Shown here: positions 8,184 to 16,930 of the stretch, one piece after another | Layout of the letters: every line of letters begins with the position of its first letter | How positions within the stretch are numbered: the first letter of the stretch is position 1 | Source of the DNA: Fen-1254 sp963778945 | GTDB taxonomy: Bacteria; Bacteroidota; Ignavibacteria; UBA10030 | Length of the DNA: 64,000 nt | Assembly: GCA_963778945.1 (NCBI GenBank) | Contig: CAVZWL010000020.1 | Span: 1-64,000, forward strand | Reading direction: 5' to 3' | Notes under the pieces: generated by a model | What the model saw: only the letters and a program-made list of their open reading frames with translations | What the model was told of the DNA's origin: nothing | Database searches by the model: none | Made by a program: the position numbers and the translations under genes

Positions 8184-9227
8184 CTATGTCGTAATCGAAT
8201 AATGCTTGAGGCCCCAATATGTCTCCGTCGCCGTTACGCGGAGAATGGTAGCTATCGGAATGGAAATAACCATTCCTGCAACTCCCATAAGCTGATGCCC
8301 GATGAGGAGAACGAAAACTACGGCAACAGGATGCATATCGAGTGTTTTTCCGAAACAGAGCGGCTGCAGAAGAAGGTCGTCGATAAGACGTACTGCCAGA
8401 GAAAGGAGCAAAATATAGGGAAGAAGCTGAAAACTTCCTAATTGCACAAGTGAAAAGAAAATAGCGAGACCTGCACCGACAACCGGACCAAGATACGGAA
8501 CGATATTGGCAATGCCGGCGAGCGCTCCGATTAATAATCCGTACGGCACTCCTATGATCATCAATCCAATCATAGTCAGAATGCCGACAATGCACGATTC
8601 CAGCATCAAGCCGCGGAGATAGGAAACCAATTCTTTTTGCAGCGTATAGATGACATTGAGCGACATTTCAAAATATTTATTCGGAATTTTCTCGACAAAT
8701 TTTTTGATCGCTTTATCGCCGTCGGCAAGAATAAAGTAGGTGATAAAGGGAATGATTGCGATGTTGACAAGAAATCCGGTTGCCGAAGCCAGAACTTCTC
8801 CTATGCTTTCCAATCCGGCCTGGATCATACCTTCCACTTTTTGAGTGATGGTCGCCTGATTGACAAACGGGACTCTCGCCGCGATATCTTTCGTGACTTC
8901 GGAGAGTTTTTGTTCGAATGGGAATGTTCTGCACGTCGCATACATCTCTTTGATCTTCTCCATGGCAACCGGCACAAGTTCGACGGCCAGAAGAGCTATA
9001 CTCCCTCCGATAAAGAGGAAGACGAGCGCGATGGCGATATTTCGTTTCAGAGCCACCCGGAATTCCAGGAAACGGACTATCGGCTTGAGGATGAACGCCA
9101 GCATCACCGATATGATAATCGTCAGAACGAGTTCGGGAAAATACGATGCGATCCAGAACGAAACGATAATGAGAACGATAAGAAACAGGACTTTAAGAAA
9201 CGGTTTGTTCGAAGAGAACCCTTGCAT
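8184..9227 (-). CDS. AI-2E family (PerM/YdiK) membrane transporter
   Basis: Integral membrane protein of 347 residues with about eight hydrophobic segments. The first pair is FLKVLFLIVLIIVSFWIA and VLTIIISVMLAFILKP. A hydrophilic stretch follows at residues 90-145, and the family signature GIANIVPYLGPVVGAG is in the last third. The C-terminal part (PVAVVFVLLIGHQLMGV) matches as well. The family is named after autoinducer-2 export by TqsA, but most members have unknown or Na+/H+ antiport functions, so no substrate is claimed. It begins two bases after the recX stop. Confidence 0.85.
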   Translation of the reverse strand: MQGFSSNKPFLKVLFLIVLIIVSFWIASYFPELVLTIIISVMLAFILKPIVRFLEFRVALKRNIAIALVFLFIGGSIALLAVELVPVAMEKIKEMYATCRTFPFEQKLSEVTKDIAARVPFVNQATITQKVEGMIQAGLESIGEVLASATGFLVNIAIIPFITYFILADGDKAIKKFVEKIPNKYFEMSLNVIYTLQKELVSYLRGLMLESCIVGILTMIGLMIIGVPYGLLIGALAGIANIVPYLGPVVGAGLAIFFSLVQLGSFQLLPYILLLSLAVRLIDDLLLQPLCFGKTLDMHPVAVVFVLLIGHQLMGVAGMVISIPIATILRVTATETYWGLKHYSITT

Positions 9228-9229
9228 GA

Positions 9230-9868
9230 TTATTTCTTCATGAGTTGTTGAACAGTTTGTTGTGCGATCTCGAAAGAAAATCCCTTTCGGATCAAAAAAT
9301 CGTACATTCGCTTTTTCCTTTTTTCTGGATCGAGAACTCCGAGAGATCTTTTTGCCAGAACGAGCCGCCGTGCGGCAAGTGTGCGCGCCGCTTCCCGCTC
9401 TTCATCCGGCCGTATGAGATCACTCAGAACGCTGTCCGTCATCTGCCGGTCTATGCCTTTGAGATGCAGTTTTTGCCGGATGAGATTGCGTCCGGCTTTT
9501 CGTCTTATCTGATCGCGCGTAAACATGCGGGCAAACGTGCGGTCGTCAATCATGCCGATCGTTTGAAGCTGCTTCACGACCCGGCGTGCGAGGGACTCTT
9601 CAAATCCTTTGCGGACAAGACGCACCAGCGTTTCTTCAGAACTCCGCGGGCGGTACGAAATAAAATTAACGGCGCAATTTTTTGCCGCAAGCTCGGATTC
9701 CGAAACCAGAATTTCTGAAATCTTGTCCGCTGTTATTTCGTCCCCGGTGCACAAGCCGCACCTGCCGAGGGTCCAATCGCTTATCTCGAACTGATCGGAA
9801 GAATCGAGGGACACACGGTAACGCGGCCGACTGCCCCGCAGCAGCTGAATTTTTGTTATAACGGCCAA
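9230..9868 (-). CDS. recX: RecX regulatory protein
   Basis: RecX modulates RecA filaments. The 212-residue product has the three-helix repeats of the family: VNFISYRPRSSEETLVRLVR, DDRTFARMFTRDQIRR and KRMYDFLIRKGFSFEIAQQ. About 55 extra residues at the N-terminus are also found in other RecX proteins of this group. The start codon appears to be TTG, placed directly after the recA stop (TAATTG), so recX is translationally coupled to recA. Confidence 0.88.
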   Translation of the reverse strand: MAVITKIQLLRGSRPRYRVSLDSSDQFEISDWTLGRCGLCTGDEITADKISEILVSESELAAKNCAVNFISYRPRSSEETLVRLVRKGFEESLARRVVKQLQTIGMIDDRTFARMFTRDQIRRKAGRNLIRQKLHLKGIDRQMTDSVLSDLIRPDEEREAARTLAARRLVLAKRSLGVLDPEKRKKRMYDFLIRKGFSFEIAQQTVQQLMKK

Positions 9869-10930
9869 TTATTTTTCTTTGCTTTTTTTCGGCGGCGCCG
9901 GAGTCTCGGTTTTCACCGGTTGATCATCTGCAAGAAGGCCGAGCTTCTTCCGAAGGGCAATATCGATCTCCGCTGCGATAGCGGGCGAGCTCTGCAGGTA
10001 GAGCTTTACCGCATCGCGTCCCTGGCCTATACGGTCCTCTTTATAAGAGAACCACGAACCGCTTTTGGCGATGATGTTTTGATCGACCGCCGTGTCGATA
10101 AGGTCGCCGAGTTTTGAAATGCCTTCGTTGTATAAAATATCGAATAACGCTTCTTTAAAGGGAGGCGCTACTTTATTTTTAACAACTTTTGCACGGGTCC
10201 GGTTGCCGATAACATTGGTTCCGTCTTTAATGGCTTCAATACGCCGGATATCGAGACGCATGGAAGCATAAAACTTCAATGCGTTTCCGCCGGTCGTTGT
10301 TTCCGGGTTGCCGAACATAACGCCGATTTTTTGACGCAGCTGATTTGTAAAAATAACGCACGTTTTCGATTTGCTGATTGCGCTGGTCAATTTGCGGAGC
10401 GCCTGCGACATGAGACGCGCCTGCACTCCCATCGTCGGATCGCCCATTTCACCTTCGATTTCTGCGCGCGGTGTGAGAGCTGCAACGGAATCTACTACGA
10501 TAACATCGATCGCATTGCTCCGGACAAGCGTCTCGACGATTTCAAGCGCCTGCTCCCCGTATTCCGGCTGAGAGAGGAGAAGGTTGTTGACGTCGACTCC
10601 AAGTCTTTTAGCGTAGCCGATATCGACGGCATGTTCCGTATCGATAAATGCTGCAACGCCTCCCAGTTTTTGCGCTTCAGCTATAACATGGAGACAGATC
10701 GTCGTTTTTCCGGATGATTCGGGACCGTAAATTTCAATGACGCGTCCGCGGGGAACTCCGCCGATGCCCAGTGCAGCATCGAGTGAAATCGATCCGGTCG
10801 AGATTGCGTCGATTTTGGCAATCGGACCTCCATCGAGTTTCATAATGGACCCTTTGCCGTGTTGTTTTTCGATTTGTTCAATTGCTATTTTGAGCGCTTG
10901 CATCTTTGCTTCTTTATTGATGTCGGCCAT
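9869..10930 (-). CDS. recA: Recombinase RecA
   Basis: Full-length RecA, 353 residues. Walker A is GPESSGKTT (about residue 69), Walker B is VIVVDSVAALTPRAEIEGE, and the L2-region sequence TNQLRQKIGVMFGNPETTTGG is present. The C-terminus is Lys- and Pro-rich (TETPAPPKKSKEK) rather than acidic. RecA drives homologous recombination and SOS induction; no clear LexA-type operator is visible upstream, where thpR ends only 12 bases away. Linkage to cinA upstream and recX downstream is common in bacteria. Confidence 0.97.
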   Translation of the reverse strand: MADINKEAKMQALKIAIEQIEKQHGKGSIMKLDGGPIAKIDAISTGSISLDAALGIGGVPRGRVIEIYGPESSGKTTICLHVIAEAQKLGGVAAFIDTEHAVDIGYAKRLGVDVNNLLLSQPEYGEQALEIVETLVRSNAIDVIVVDSVAALTPRAEIEGEMGDPTMGVQARLMSQALRKLTSAISKSKTCVIFTNQLRQKIGVMFGNPETTTGGNALKFYASMRLDIRRIEAIKDGTNVIGNRTRAKVVKNKVAPPFKEALFDILYNEGISKLGDLIDTAVDQNIIAKSGSWFSYKEDRIGQGRDAVKLYLQSSPAIAAEIDIALRKKLGLLADDQPVKTETPAPPKKSKEK

Positions 10931-10942
10931 GAAAATCTCCGG

Positions 10943-11506
10943 TTACGATTGAAAGGAAAATGATTTTAATTTGGTGTAGATAGATCCGGTGCGCTGCAAT
11001 TCGCTTTTCATCAAAACGATTTCTGTGCACCGGGAATGTATTGGTTCAAAAGTAAAGGTTTTTATCGCTTCAGTCAAGCGCCTGTCAAGGTTTCCGTCAT
11101 TGACGCGCCCAAGTGTAATATGAGGGTGAAACGAATGTTCCTCCGGGGGGAATCCCGCTTCCAAACAGGCCTGTTCGACGGCTTTTTGCAAGGTTATAAG
11201 CACAGGATTATATTCTGCGCCGATCCATATCACACGTGGCTGCCGATTCGAGGGAAATGCTCCGGCGCGGGAATAGACAAGCGTGAATTCGGGAGACGTG
11301 CGGGCGAGCGCTTCCAGTGCCGGGGCGATATGTTTAAGGAGGTCGATATCTGCCATCCCGAGGAATTTTAACGTAATGTGAAATTTATCGGGTGATTCCC
11401 AGCGTACGCTGCCGCCGGAGGATCGCAGAAACGAAACCGCAGCCGAAATCGAGGCTCTGACTTCTCCGGATACCGGAATTGCAATGAATGCACGATGAGA
11501 GGGCAT
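10943..11506 (-). CDS. thpR: RNA 2',3'-cyclic phosphodiesterase ThpR
   Basis: 2H phosphoesterase of 187 residues (LigT/ThpR family). The two catalytic HxTx motifs are FHITLKFLG (about residue 43) and FHPHITLGRV (about residue 127). The N-terminal RAFIAIPV is the usual beginning. It opens 2',3'-cyclic phosphate ends of RNA, and its cellular role is unsettled. It is placed between cinA (six bases) and recA (12 bases), an arrangement seen in several phyla. Confidence 0.88.
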   Translation of the reverse strand: MPSHRAFIAIPVSGEVRASISAAVSFLRSSGGSVRWESPDKFHITLKFLGMADIDLLKHIAPALEALARTSPEFTLVYSRAGAFPSNRQPRVIWIGAEYNPVLITLQKAVEQACLEAGFPPEEHSFHPHITLGRVNDGNLDRRLTEAIKTFTFEPIHSRCTEIVLMKSELQRTGSIYTKLKSFSFQS

Positions 11507-11512
11507 AGATTG

Positions 11513-12763
11513 TTATTCGAGTTTTAAAAGATTTCTTCGAAGTAATTCGAGCGCGGCTTGTGCAGAGCGCTCTTTGATGATTCTCCGCTGCCCGTTGAAT
11601 ATGAATTTCAATGCAAGCGTTTTTTCGCTGTCGGAATAGCCTATCCAGACCAGACCGACCGGTTTTTCCGCCGATCCGCCCGCTGGTCCAGCTATGCCTG
11701 TCGTCGAAAGTCCGATATCGCTCTTTGCCTTTGAGCGTACGCCGGAAGCCATGGCTTCCGCCACTTCCTTGCTCACCGCTCCGTGCTGCTCGAAAAAAGC
11801 AGAAGGAACATCAAGCTCCTGAATTTTTGAGGCATTGCTGTACGTGATGATACCTCGTTCGAAATAGAGGGAGCTTCCAGAGACATTTGTGATTCGGTCT
11901 GCAATCAATCCGCCGGTACACGATTCGGCGATGGAGAGCGTCAGATTGTTTGATGCGAGCAGTGTGCCGACAGTCTCTTCGAGTTCTGTTTCGTCCACAC
12001 CGTAGATATAGCGCTCAGTTTTATCGCGGATTTTCTTTTCCACATCCCGGATGAGATTTTCCGCCTGGGAGATATTCGGCGCTTTGGCTGTGATGCGAAG
12101 CCGAACCCCGCCGGAACTCGGCAGGAAAGCCAGCGATACGCCGGAGCCGGGGGCGAACAGGGATTCTACGCCGCCGATGCGTTCGGCAAGAAACGATTCT
12201 GCAATACCGGTGGTTTTAAGCGTACGATGCCGGATGACGAGTCCCGTATCTTTTTTCTCGAATAAAGGAATAATGAAATCCTCCATCATGCCTTTCATCT
12301 CGTAGGGCACTCCCGGCATAGCGAAAAAAAACTTGCCGCTGCGTTCGAACAAATAACCGGGGGCTGTCCCCAGGCGGTTTTGAATGACCGTGCATCCGCG
12401 GGGAACCAGAGCTTGTTCCTCGTTGATCTTTTTCGGTTCCTGATTGCGCCGTGCAAAAATCTGCCGGACATTTTCCAGCGCCTGTGCGTCGAGCACAAGA
12501 TCGGTCTCGAAAAATTTGCAGATACAGGCGCGGGTGATATCGTCGTGTGTCGGCCCGAGACCGCCGGTGACTGCGACAACATCGCTTCGCTTCCACGCTT
12601 CCGCAAATGCCGGGAGAATTTTGATCTCATCGTCTCCTACGGTGGTCATACGATCCGCAAAAATGCCGGCAGCATTGAGCCGTTCCGCAATATATGCCTG
12701 ATTGGAATTGATGACCTGCCCGATGAGCAGCTCGTCGCCTATCGTGATAATTTCCGCATTCAT
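11513..12763 (-). CDS. cinA: CinA: nicotinamide-nucleotide amidohydrolase / molybdopterin-binding-like protein
   Basis: Two-domain CinA, 416 residues. The N-terminal MoCF-like domain begins MNAEIITIGDELLIGQV and holds AVTGGLGPTHDD. The C-terminal PncC-type NMN deamidase domain has LSIAESCTGGLIADRIT and STTGIAGPAGGSAEKPVG. It recycles NMN and NAD by-products; in naturally competent bacteria cinA is linked to recA. The start at 12763 overlaps the pgpA stop by four bases. The open frame extends far upstream over pgpA but that part has no CinA similarity. Confidence 0.92.
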   Translation of the reverse strand: MNAEIITIGDELLIGQVINSNQAYIAERLNAAGIFADRMTTVGDDEIKILPAFAEAWKRSDVVAVTGGLGPTHDDITRACICKFFETDLVLDAQALENVRQIFARRNQEPKKINEEQALVPRGCTVIQNRLGTAPGYLFERSGKFFFAMPGVPYEMKGMMEDFIIPLFEKKDTGLVIRHRTLKTTGIAESFLAERIGGVESLFAPGSGVSLAFLPSSGGVRLRITAKAPNISQAENLIRDVEKKIRDKTERYIYGVDETELEETVGTLLASNNLTLSIAESCTGGLIADRITNVSGSSLYFERGIITYSNASKIQELDVPSAFFEQHGAVSKEVAEAMASGVRSKAKSDIGLSTTGIAGPAGGSAEKPVGLVWIGYSDSEKTLALKFIFNGQRRIIKERSAQAALELLRRNLLKLE

Positions 12764-13284
12764 ATCGGCAACAGCCAATGCAGGAGACTGAAAAGAATGA
12801 TCAGCAATTGAACAAGGAAGTTCGCGTACACTCCCGCAATAACATCGTCCATCATAATGCCGATGCCTCCGTGCATTTCGTCGAACAGGCGTGCGGGATA
12901 CGGCTTGATGATGTCGAAGATGCGAAAGGCAAGGAATGCAGTCAATGCGATCATGATGCTCTTCGGAAGAAAAAGGAGCGAAATCCACATTCCCGCTACC
13001 TCATCAATCGTCACAACGGAGGGATCATGGCCGTATTTTTTTTCCATAGGATCCGACGCAAAAACCCCGAGAATAAGAGTCAGTATGATAATTGTGCATA
13101 TTATAAACGGATGTTCGAAACCGGGAATCGCATAAAGCGCAAGTGCGGCCGCACTTCCGACTGTGCCGGGAGCGAACGGCGAAAAACCGGAAAAAAAACC
13201 CGAGGCAAAAAAACATACGATCGGAGAAACTTTATAATGAGGATCGATCGGTGTCCGATTCGGATGCTTTATTTTGAATTTCAT
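12760..13284 (-). CDS. pgpA: Phosphatidylglycerophosphatase A
   Basis: Membrane enzyme of 174 residues that removes phosphate from phosphatidylglycerol phosphate. The signature FSGFSPFAPGTVGS is near residue 32, the acidic motif SVVTIDEVAGMW around residue 90, and hydrophobic segments fill the rest. It follows pgsA, which makes its substrate, and the annotated start overlaps the 3' end of pgsA by 53 bases in another frame. A shorter start is not obvious because the family needs about 25 residues before the signature. Confidence 0.88.
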   Translation of the reverse strand: MKFKIKHPNRTPIDPHYKVSPIVCFFASGFFSGFSPFAPGTVGSAAALALYAIPGFEHPFIICTIIILTLILGVFASDPMEKKYGHDPSVVTIDEVAGMWISLLFLPKSIMIALTAFLAFRIFDIIKPYPARLFDEMHGGIGIMMDDVIAGVYANFLVQLLIILFSLLHWLLPI

Positions 13285-13873
13285 AGAATCCCAGTATGAT
13301 ATTCCAGTTGTTCAAGCAATAGGTCGTTCCTGTCGAGACAGTCAGCAAGGTAGTCAGGAACATTATTCCGTAGACAAGAGAACGATTGAGTAAAAATTCA
13401 ATGATACCGCCGTATTGAGCGGCGAGAAAGGGCGTGCTCCGGGCAACATAAAGTATAAGTATATAATAAATAACCGTAAACTGGAAAAAAGTTTTGGCCT
13501 TTGCGAGTTTTGAAGTTCGGACAGGTTTTCCCTTATATTCGGTATACGAGCGTAAAAGCGTTATCAGAAAATCCCGGAAGACGATAATCCAGACCATCCA
13601 TCCCGGCACGAGTCCGAGAAAATCGTATGCAAGCAGCGCTGCGGAGGTAACGACTTTATCGGCAAGCGGATCGAAGAATGCTCCCCATCGGGACACATAT
13701 CCCCAGCGACGCGCCAGCCAGCCGTCGTACCAATCCGTTAAAGCCATGAAAATAAAAACTGCAAGCGACCACTGGCGAAGGAAAATATTCGATGAGAAAA
13801 GAAAGGCAATAAAGAGCGGCGTGAGTAAAATTCTCAGCAATGTCATCTGATTTGGAGGAGAGAAGAATTTCAT
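13232..13873 (-). CDS. pgsA: CDP-diacylglycerol--glycerol-3-phosphate 3-phosphatidyltransferase
   Basis: Integral membrane enzyme of 213 residues. The CDP-alcohol phosphotransferase motif is intact: DWYDGWLARR followed by GAFFDPLADK, with the spacing DG-x2-AR-x8-G-x3-D-x3-D. It makes phosphatidylglycerol phosphate, the substrate of the next gene, pgpA. N-terminal MKFFSPPNQMTLLRILLTP is typical. It heads the long minus-strand run; rpmB upstream ends with its own terminator. Confidence 0.92.
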   Translation of the reverse strand: MKFFSPPNQMTLLRILLTPLFIAFLFSSNIFLRQWSLAVFIFMALTDWYDGWLARRWGYVSRWGAFFDPLADKVVTSAALLAYDFLGLVPGWMVWIIVFRDFLITLLRSYTEYKGKPVRTSKLAKAKTFFQFTVIYYILILYVARSTPFLAAQYGGIIEFLLNRSLVYGIMFLTTLLTVSTGTTYCLNNWNIILGFYEIQNKASESDTDRSSL

Positions 13874-13924
13874 CGCTCAACACCCGCTTCACAGTCCCTT
13901 GTTTATGAGCCCATTGTTCTAAGG

Positions 13925-13951
13925 AAAAAAAATCCCGCGGCTTGGCGGGAT
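13925..13951 (-). terminator. Intrinsic terminator of rpmB
   Basis: On the minus strand a 7-bp stem ATCCCGC / GCGGGAT with a six-base loop is followed by eight T. It lies 28 bases after the rpmB stop and before pgsA. Confidence 0.9.
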
Positions 13952-13978
13952 CGGTACATCAATTCGTTCTGCAGCTTT

Positions 13979-14173
13979 CTATGCGGATTTTCTAATTTTT
14001 CCCGATTTAATACAGTTGGTGCATACCTGTGCTTTTTTCGTCTGGCCGTTTTCGCCGATAATATGTACGGACTGAATGTTGGGCAGAAAACGACGCGGAA
14101 CACGATTATGTGCATGGCTGACATGGTTGCCTGCCATCGGTTTTTTACCGCATATTTCACAAATTCTTGCCAT
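13979..14173 (-). CDS. rpmB: 50S ribosomal protein L28
   Basis: L28 of 64 residues: MARICEICGKKPMAGNHVSH at the start and two Cys pairs (CEIC and CTNC) that can bind zinc. The start at 14173 is chosen because GGAG lies six bases upstream and the product then begins MARICEICGK; an in-frame ATG at 14185 would add four residues. Monocistronic, with its own promoter-like element at 14207-14237 and terminator at 13925-13951. Confidence 0.93.
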   Translation of the reverse strand: MARICEICGKKPMAGNHVSHAHNRVPRRFLPNIQSVHIIGENGQTKKAQVCTNCIKSGKIRKSA

Positions 14174-14206
14174 TGCTTGCTCCATTCGCTTTATTAAACT
14201 TGAATA

Positions 14207-14237
14207 TTAATATAGCCAGAAAATGACAGAGAGGCAA
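14207..14237 (-). promoter_or_regulatory. Putative promoter of rpmB
   Basis: Minus strand reads TTGCCT, then 17 bases, then TATATTAA (TTG-N20-TATATT). It ends about 34 bases before the rpmB start, a plausible distance. Confidence 0.6.
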
Positions 14238-14583
14238 GAGAAGAAGTGTCGAAAAATCCGGGAAAGTTTGGACGAAGGACTTTTTATTAAGACCTGCGTC
14301 GTCCCTTGAGACGCGAATGAACAGCGGGTCTCGCAGGGAATTCTCATCTCATTCTAAGAGGGATTTACGACTTCTTATTCTACCTGCAACCCTTTCCAAT
14401 CTGCCCGATGCAAAGAGATGCCGTACGGAGGCGGGAACCTAAATGCAATTGATCTGAGAGAAGGATCTGTTCAGGAGATTTTTTTTAATTTGTCGTTCCA
14501 TTGTCGATGTGCTTCGATTTTGAATTATGTGCGGCACTGTCCGTTGCATTGTCCCTCAATTTTGATTATCATTGAAAGAATTT
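14238..14583 (+). other. Gene-free region upstream of tsaD, possible structured RNA
   Basis: About 345 bases without a convincing gene. It contains GACCTGCG...CGCAGG pairing around 14291-14337. CCTG/CCTT words at 14293-14306 could pair with AAGG/CAGG at 14461-14475, and T8 at 14479-14487 lies close after. It could be a small RNA with a 3' terminator, or a long leader of tsaD. No known riboswitch or tRNA pattern was recognised. A short open frame at 14418-14603 has no recognisable protein features. Confidence 0.3.
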
Positions 14584-15594
14584 ATGATTATTCTCGGTAT
14601 TGAAACTTCATGTGATGAAACTTCTGCGGCGGTCGTACAGGACGGCAAACTGCTTTCCAATGTGACCGTTGTGCAATACATCCACGCGAAATACGGCGGT
14701 GTGGTGCCGGAACTCGCCTCGAGGGCGCATCAAAAATTGCTTGTTCCTATCGTCGATGAGGCGCTTAAAAAAGCGCATATTGAACGGAATGAAATCGGCG
14801 CCGTAGCGGCCGTCTACGGGCCGGGTCTGGCCGGTGCCTTGCTGGTCGGGTTGAGTTTCGGCAAGGCGCTTGCAATGGCGCTCGGCGCAGCATTCGTCGG
14901 CATTAATCACATGGAGGCACATATTCTTTCGAACTTTATCGAAGACAGAAAACCTGAATTTCCGTATGTCAACCTGACCGTTTCAGGCGGGCATACACAG
15001 CTGGTTCTTGTCAAGGGTTTTTATTCTTTTGAGCTGCTGGGAGAAACCACCGACGATGCGGCAGGCGAAGCATTTGATAAAGTTGCCAAAATGCTCGGTA
15101 TCGGCTATCCGGGAGGGCCCCTTATAGACAAGTATGCACGTGGAGGCAATCCGCATGCCGTGGAGTTTCCGAGATCGTATCTCGAAGAAGGTTCGATGAA
15201 TTTCAGCTTTAGCGGACTCAAGACATCAGTGTTGTATTATCTGAGAAAATCCGGTTTCGATAAAGCAAAAGCGGAAGAAAAATGGATTTCCGATGTGTGT
15301 GCAAGTTTCCAGGCCGCTGTTGTCGATGTTCTGGCAGATAAATTAATTTCAGCGGCACAGACACACGGTGTAAGCGATATAGCGGTGGTCGGAGGGGTTT
15401 CAGCCAACGGGGCGCTGCGGCGCCGGCTTGAATTCGAGGCAAATCAACATCATCTGAATCTCTTCCTGCCGAAGCTCGAGTACTGTACCGATAACGGTGC
15501 AATGGTAGCAATGGCCGGATATGAAAAAATAAAACGGGGAATCCGGTCGAGTTTGGAATTAACGGCTGAACCGAATCTTCAAATGGCGTCTTGA
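14584..15594 (+). CDS. tsaD: tRNA N6-adenosine threonylcarbamoyltransferase TsaD
   Basis: ASKHA-fold enzyme of 336 residues that adds threonylcarbamoyl to A37 of ANN-decoding tRNAs. It has LGIETSCDETSAAVV at the N-terminus, the metal-binding NHMEAH (about residue 105), NLTVSGGHTQLVL and AVVGGVSANGALR. ATG 14584 is preferred over TTG 14572 because family members begin at this point and GAAAGAA lies just upstream. It starts a plus-strand run with the chorismate mutase gene 10 bases downstream. Confidence 0.95.
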   Translation: MIILGIETSCDETSAAVVQDGKLLSNVTVVQYIHAKYGGVVPELASRAHQKLLVPIVDEALKKAHIERNEIGAVAAVYGPGLAGALLVGLSFGKALAMALGAAFVGINHMEAHILSNFIEDRKPEFPYVNLTVSGGHTQLVLVKGFYSFELLGETTDDAAGEAFDKVAKMLGIGYPGGPLIDKYARGGNPHAVEFPRSYLEEGSMNFSFSGLKTSVLYYLRKSGFDKAKAEEKWISDVCASFQAAVVDVLADKLISAAQTHGVSDIAVVGGVSANGALRRRLEFEANQHHLNLFLPKLEYCTDNGAMVAMAGYEKIKRGIRSSLELTAEPNLQMAS

Positions 15595-15603
15595 GAGTAA
15601 AAG

Positions 15604-15906
15604 GTGAGCAAAGAATTGGACGATATACGGAAGTGGCGGGAACGCATCGATGAAATCGACGCGGTTCTGGTTAAAATGCTCAACGAGCGGGCTGTTTGCG
15701 CGGAAGAAATCGGAAAAGTAAAAATTCTTTTAGGCCTGGAAGTCTATTCCCCGGATCGGGAAAAAGAAGTAATGAGGAATGTGACGAAAGAAAATCCGGG
15801 CCCGTTGAAGGATGAAGCTGTCGTCCGGCTGTTCGAAAGAATCATCGACGAGTCTCGAAGCATCGAGCGGGTTACTGTTGAAAAAACGAAAAAGAAAAAG
15901 AAATAG
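15604..15906 (+). CDS. Chorismate mutase, AroQ class
   Basis: All-helical chorismate mutase of 100 residues, monofunctional. The key basic residues are in place: WRERIDEIDAVLVKMLNER, IGKVKILLG and a C-terminal RLFERIIDESRSIE. It converts chorismate to prephenate for Phe/Tyr synthesis. The start codon is GTG. The Lys-rich tail (KTKKKKK) is unusual but need not matter. It sits between tsaD and mltG with almost no spacing, a housekeeping cluster rather than an aromatic amino acid operon. Confidence 0.88.
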   Translation: MSKELDDIRKWRERIDEIDAVLVKMLNERAVCAEEIGKVKILLGLEVYSPDREKEVMRNVTKENPGPLKDEAVVRLFERIIDESRSIERVTVEKTKKKKK

Positions 15907-15907
15907 T

Positions 15908-16930
15908 ATGTTCGCGAAAAAAAAAATTCTCAGCGTATCTGCCGGTCTTTTCCTCTTTTTCGGCGGCGCTGTCTATGTCGTTTTCTGGATGCATAATACG
16001 TCCCACCAGCCCCGCGGAGCCGTTGTTACGATACCCCGCGGGATGTCGTTTAACGGTGCAGTTGAGGCTCTGTGTGTTTCGGGCGTCATACGGAGCGTAT
16101 GGACATTTAAACTCGCTGGAAGAATTTTAGGTTATACAAAATCGGTCCGAGCCGGGAAATATCTCTTTGTTAAAGGGCAGTCCAACCTTTCGCTTTTAAA
16201 GGATATCGCCGAAGGGAAATCGCGCATGGTTATTCCGGTCACCATTCCCGAAGGGTGGAGGATCGAACAAATTGCCAGGCGCTATCACCGCGATCTTGGA
16301 ATCGATGCGTCTCTTTTTCTTTCCCTCTGCCGCGATACCGCTTTTATTCACCAGCACCAGATCAATGCATCTTCGCTGGAAGGATATTTACTGCCGGACA
16401 CGTATTCGTTTTACTGGCAGAACGAGGAGTCGGATATCATTGCCCGCATGCTCGATGGATTTCAAAAATTTTACAACGACAGTCTTTTAGACCGCCAGCG
16501 TCAGATGAATGTCACCCAGCGGGAAGTCCTGACGATGGCTTCAATCGTGGAGGCGGAGTCCGGCGTTATGGAAGAACGCCCGGTGATTTCCGGGGTGTAC
16601 TGGAACCGGCTGAAAAAGAAAATGCGGCTCGATGCGGATCCGACCGTCCAATATGCGCTCGGAAGGGAACAGAAACTCACTCATCAGGATTTGCTGATTT
16701 CGTCTCCCTACAATACGTACCTGCATCAAGGACTTCCGCCGGGACCCATCAATAATCCGGGAAGATCGGCGGTTCTTGCCGCACTTTATCCGTCGAAACA
16801 CGACTATCTCTATTTTGTTGCCACCGGAATCGGCGGGCATCATTTTGCAAAGTCCTACAGCGAACATGAGAAAAATATTAATTCTTATCAGCGCGTCATT
16901 CGGGCGCAGCGGTATGCACAAAAAAAATAG
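15908..16930 (+). CDS. mltG: Endolytic transglycosylase MltG
   Basis: Inner-membrane peptidoglycan transglycosylase of 340 residues (YceG family). One N-terminal transmembrane helix (LSVSAGLFLFFGGAVYVVF) is followed by a LysM-like part, then the catalytic domain. The catalytic Glu is expected in MASIVEAESG, and DADPTVQYALG, SPYNTYLHQGLPPGPINNPG and HHFAKSYSEH are family hallmarks. It cuts nascent glycan strands and limits their length. The start ATG follows the chorismate mutase stop by one base; the 3' end overlaps the next gene by 17 bases. Confidence 0.93.
   Translation: MFAKKKILSVSAGLFLFFGGAVYVVFWMHNTSHQPRGAVVTIPRGMSFNGAVEALCVSGVIRSVWTFKLAGRILGYTKSVRAGKYLFVKGQSNLSLLKDIAEGKSRMVIPVTIPEGWRIEQIARRYHRDLGIDASLFLSLCRDTAFIHQHQINASSLEGYLLPDTYSFYWQNEESDIIARMLDGFQKFYNDSLLDRQRQMNVTQREVLTMASIVEAESGVMEERPVISGVYWNRLKKKMRLDADPTVQYALGREQKLTHQDLLISSPYNTYLHQGLPPGPINNPGRSAVLAALYPSKHDYLYFVATGIGGHHFAKSYSEHEKNINSYQRVIRAQRYAQKK

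Noticed and set aside
7498..8595. A 365-residue form of the exonuclease
   Set aside because: The extra N-terminal part overlaps the AI-2E gene on the same strand and has no similarity; the domain begins at MSRVVVDIETLG.
14430..14470. TPP riboswitch (CTGAGAG word)
   Set aside because: Only the short word is present; the other conserved TPP segments are missing and tsaD is not a thiamine gene.
14418..14603. Small protein gene upstream of tsaD
   Set aside because: No ribosome-binding site or family likeness, and it overlaps the tsaD start.
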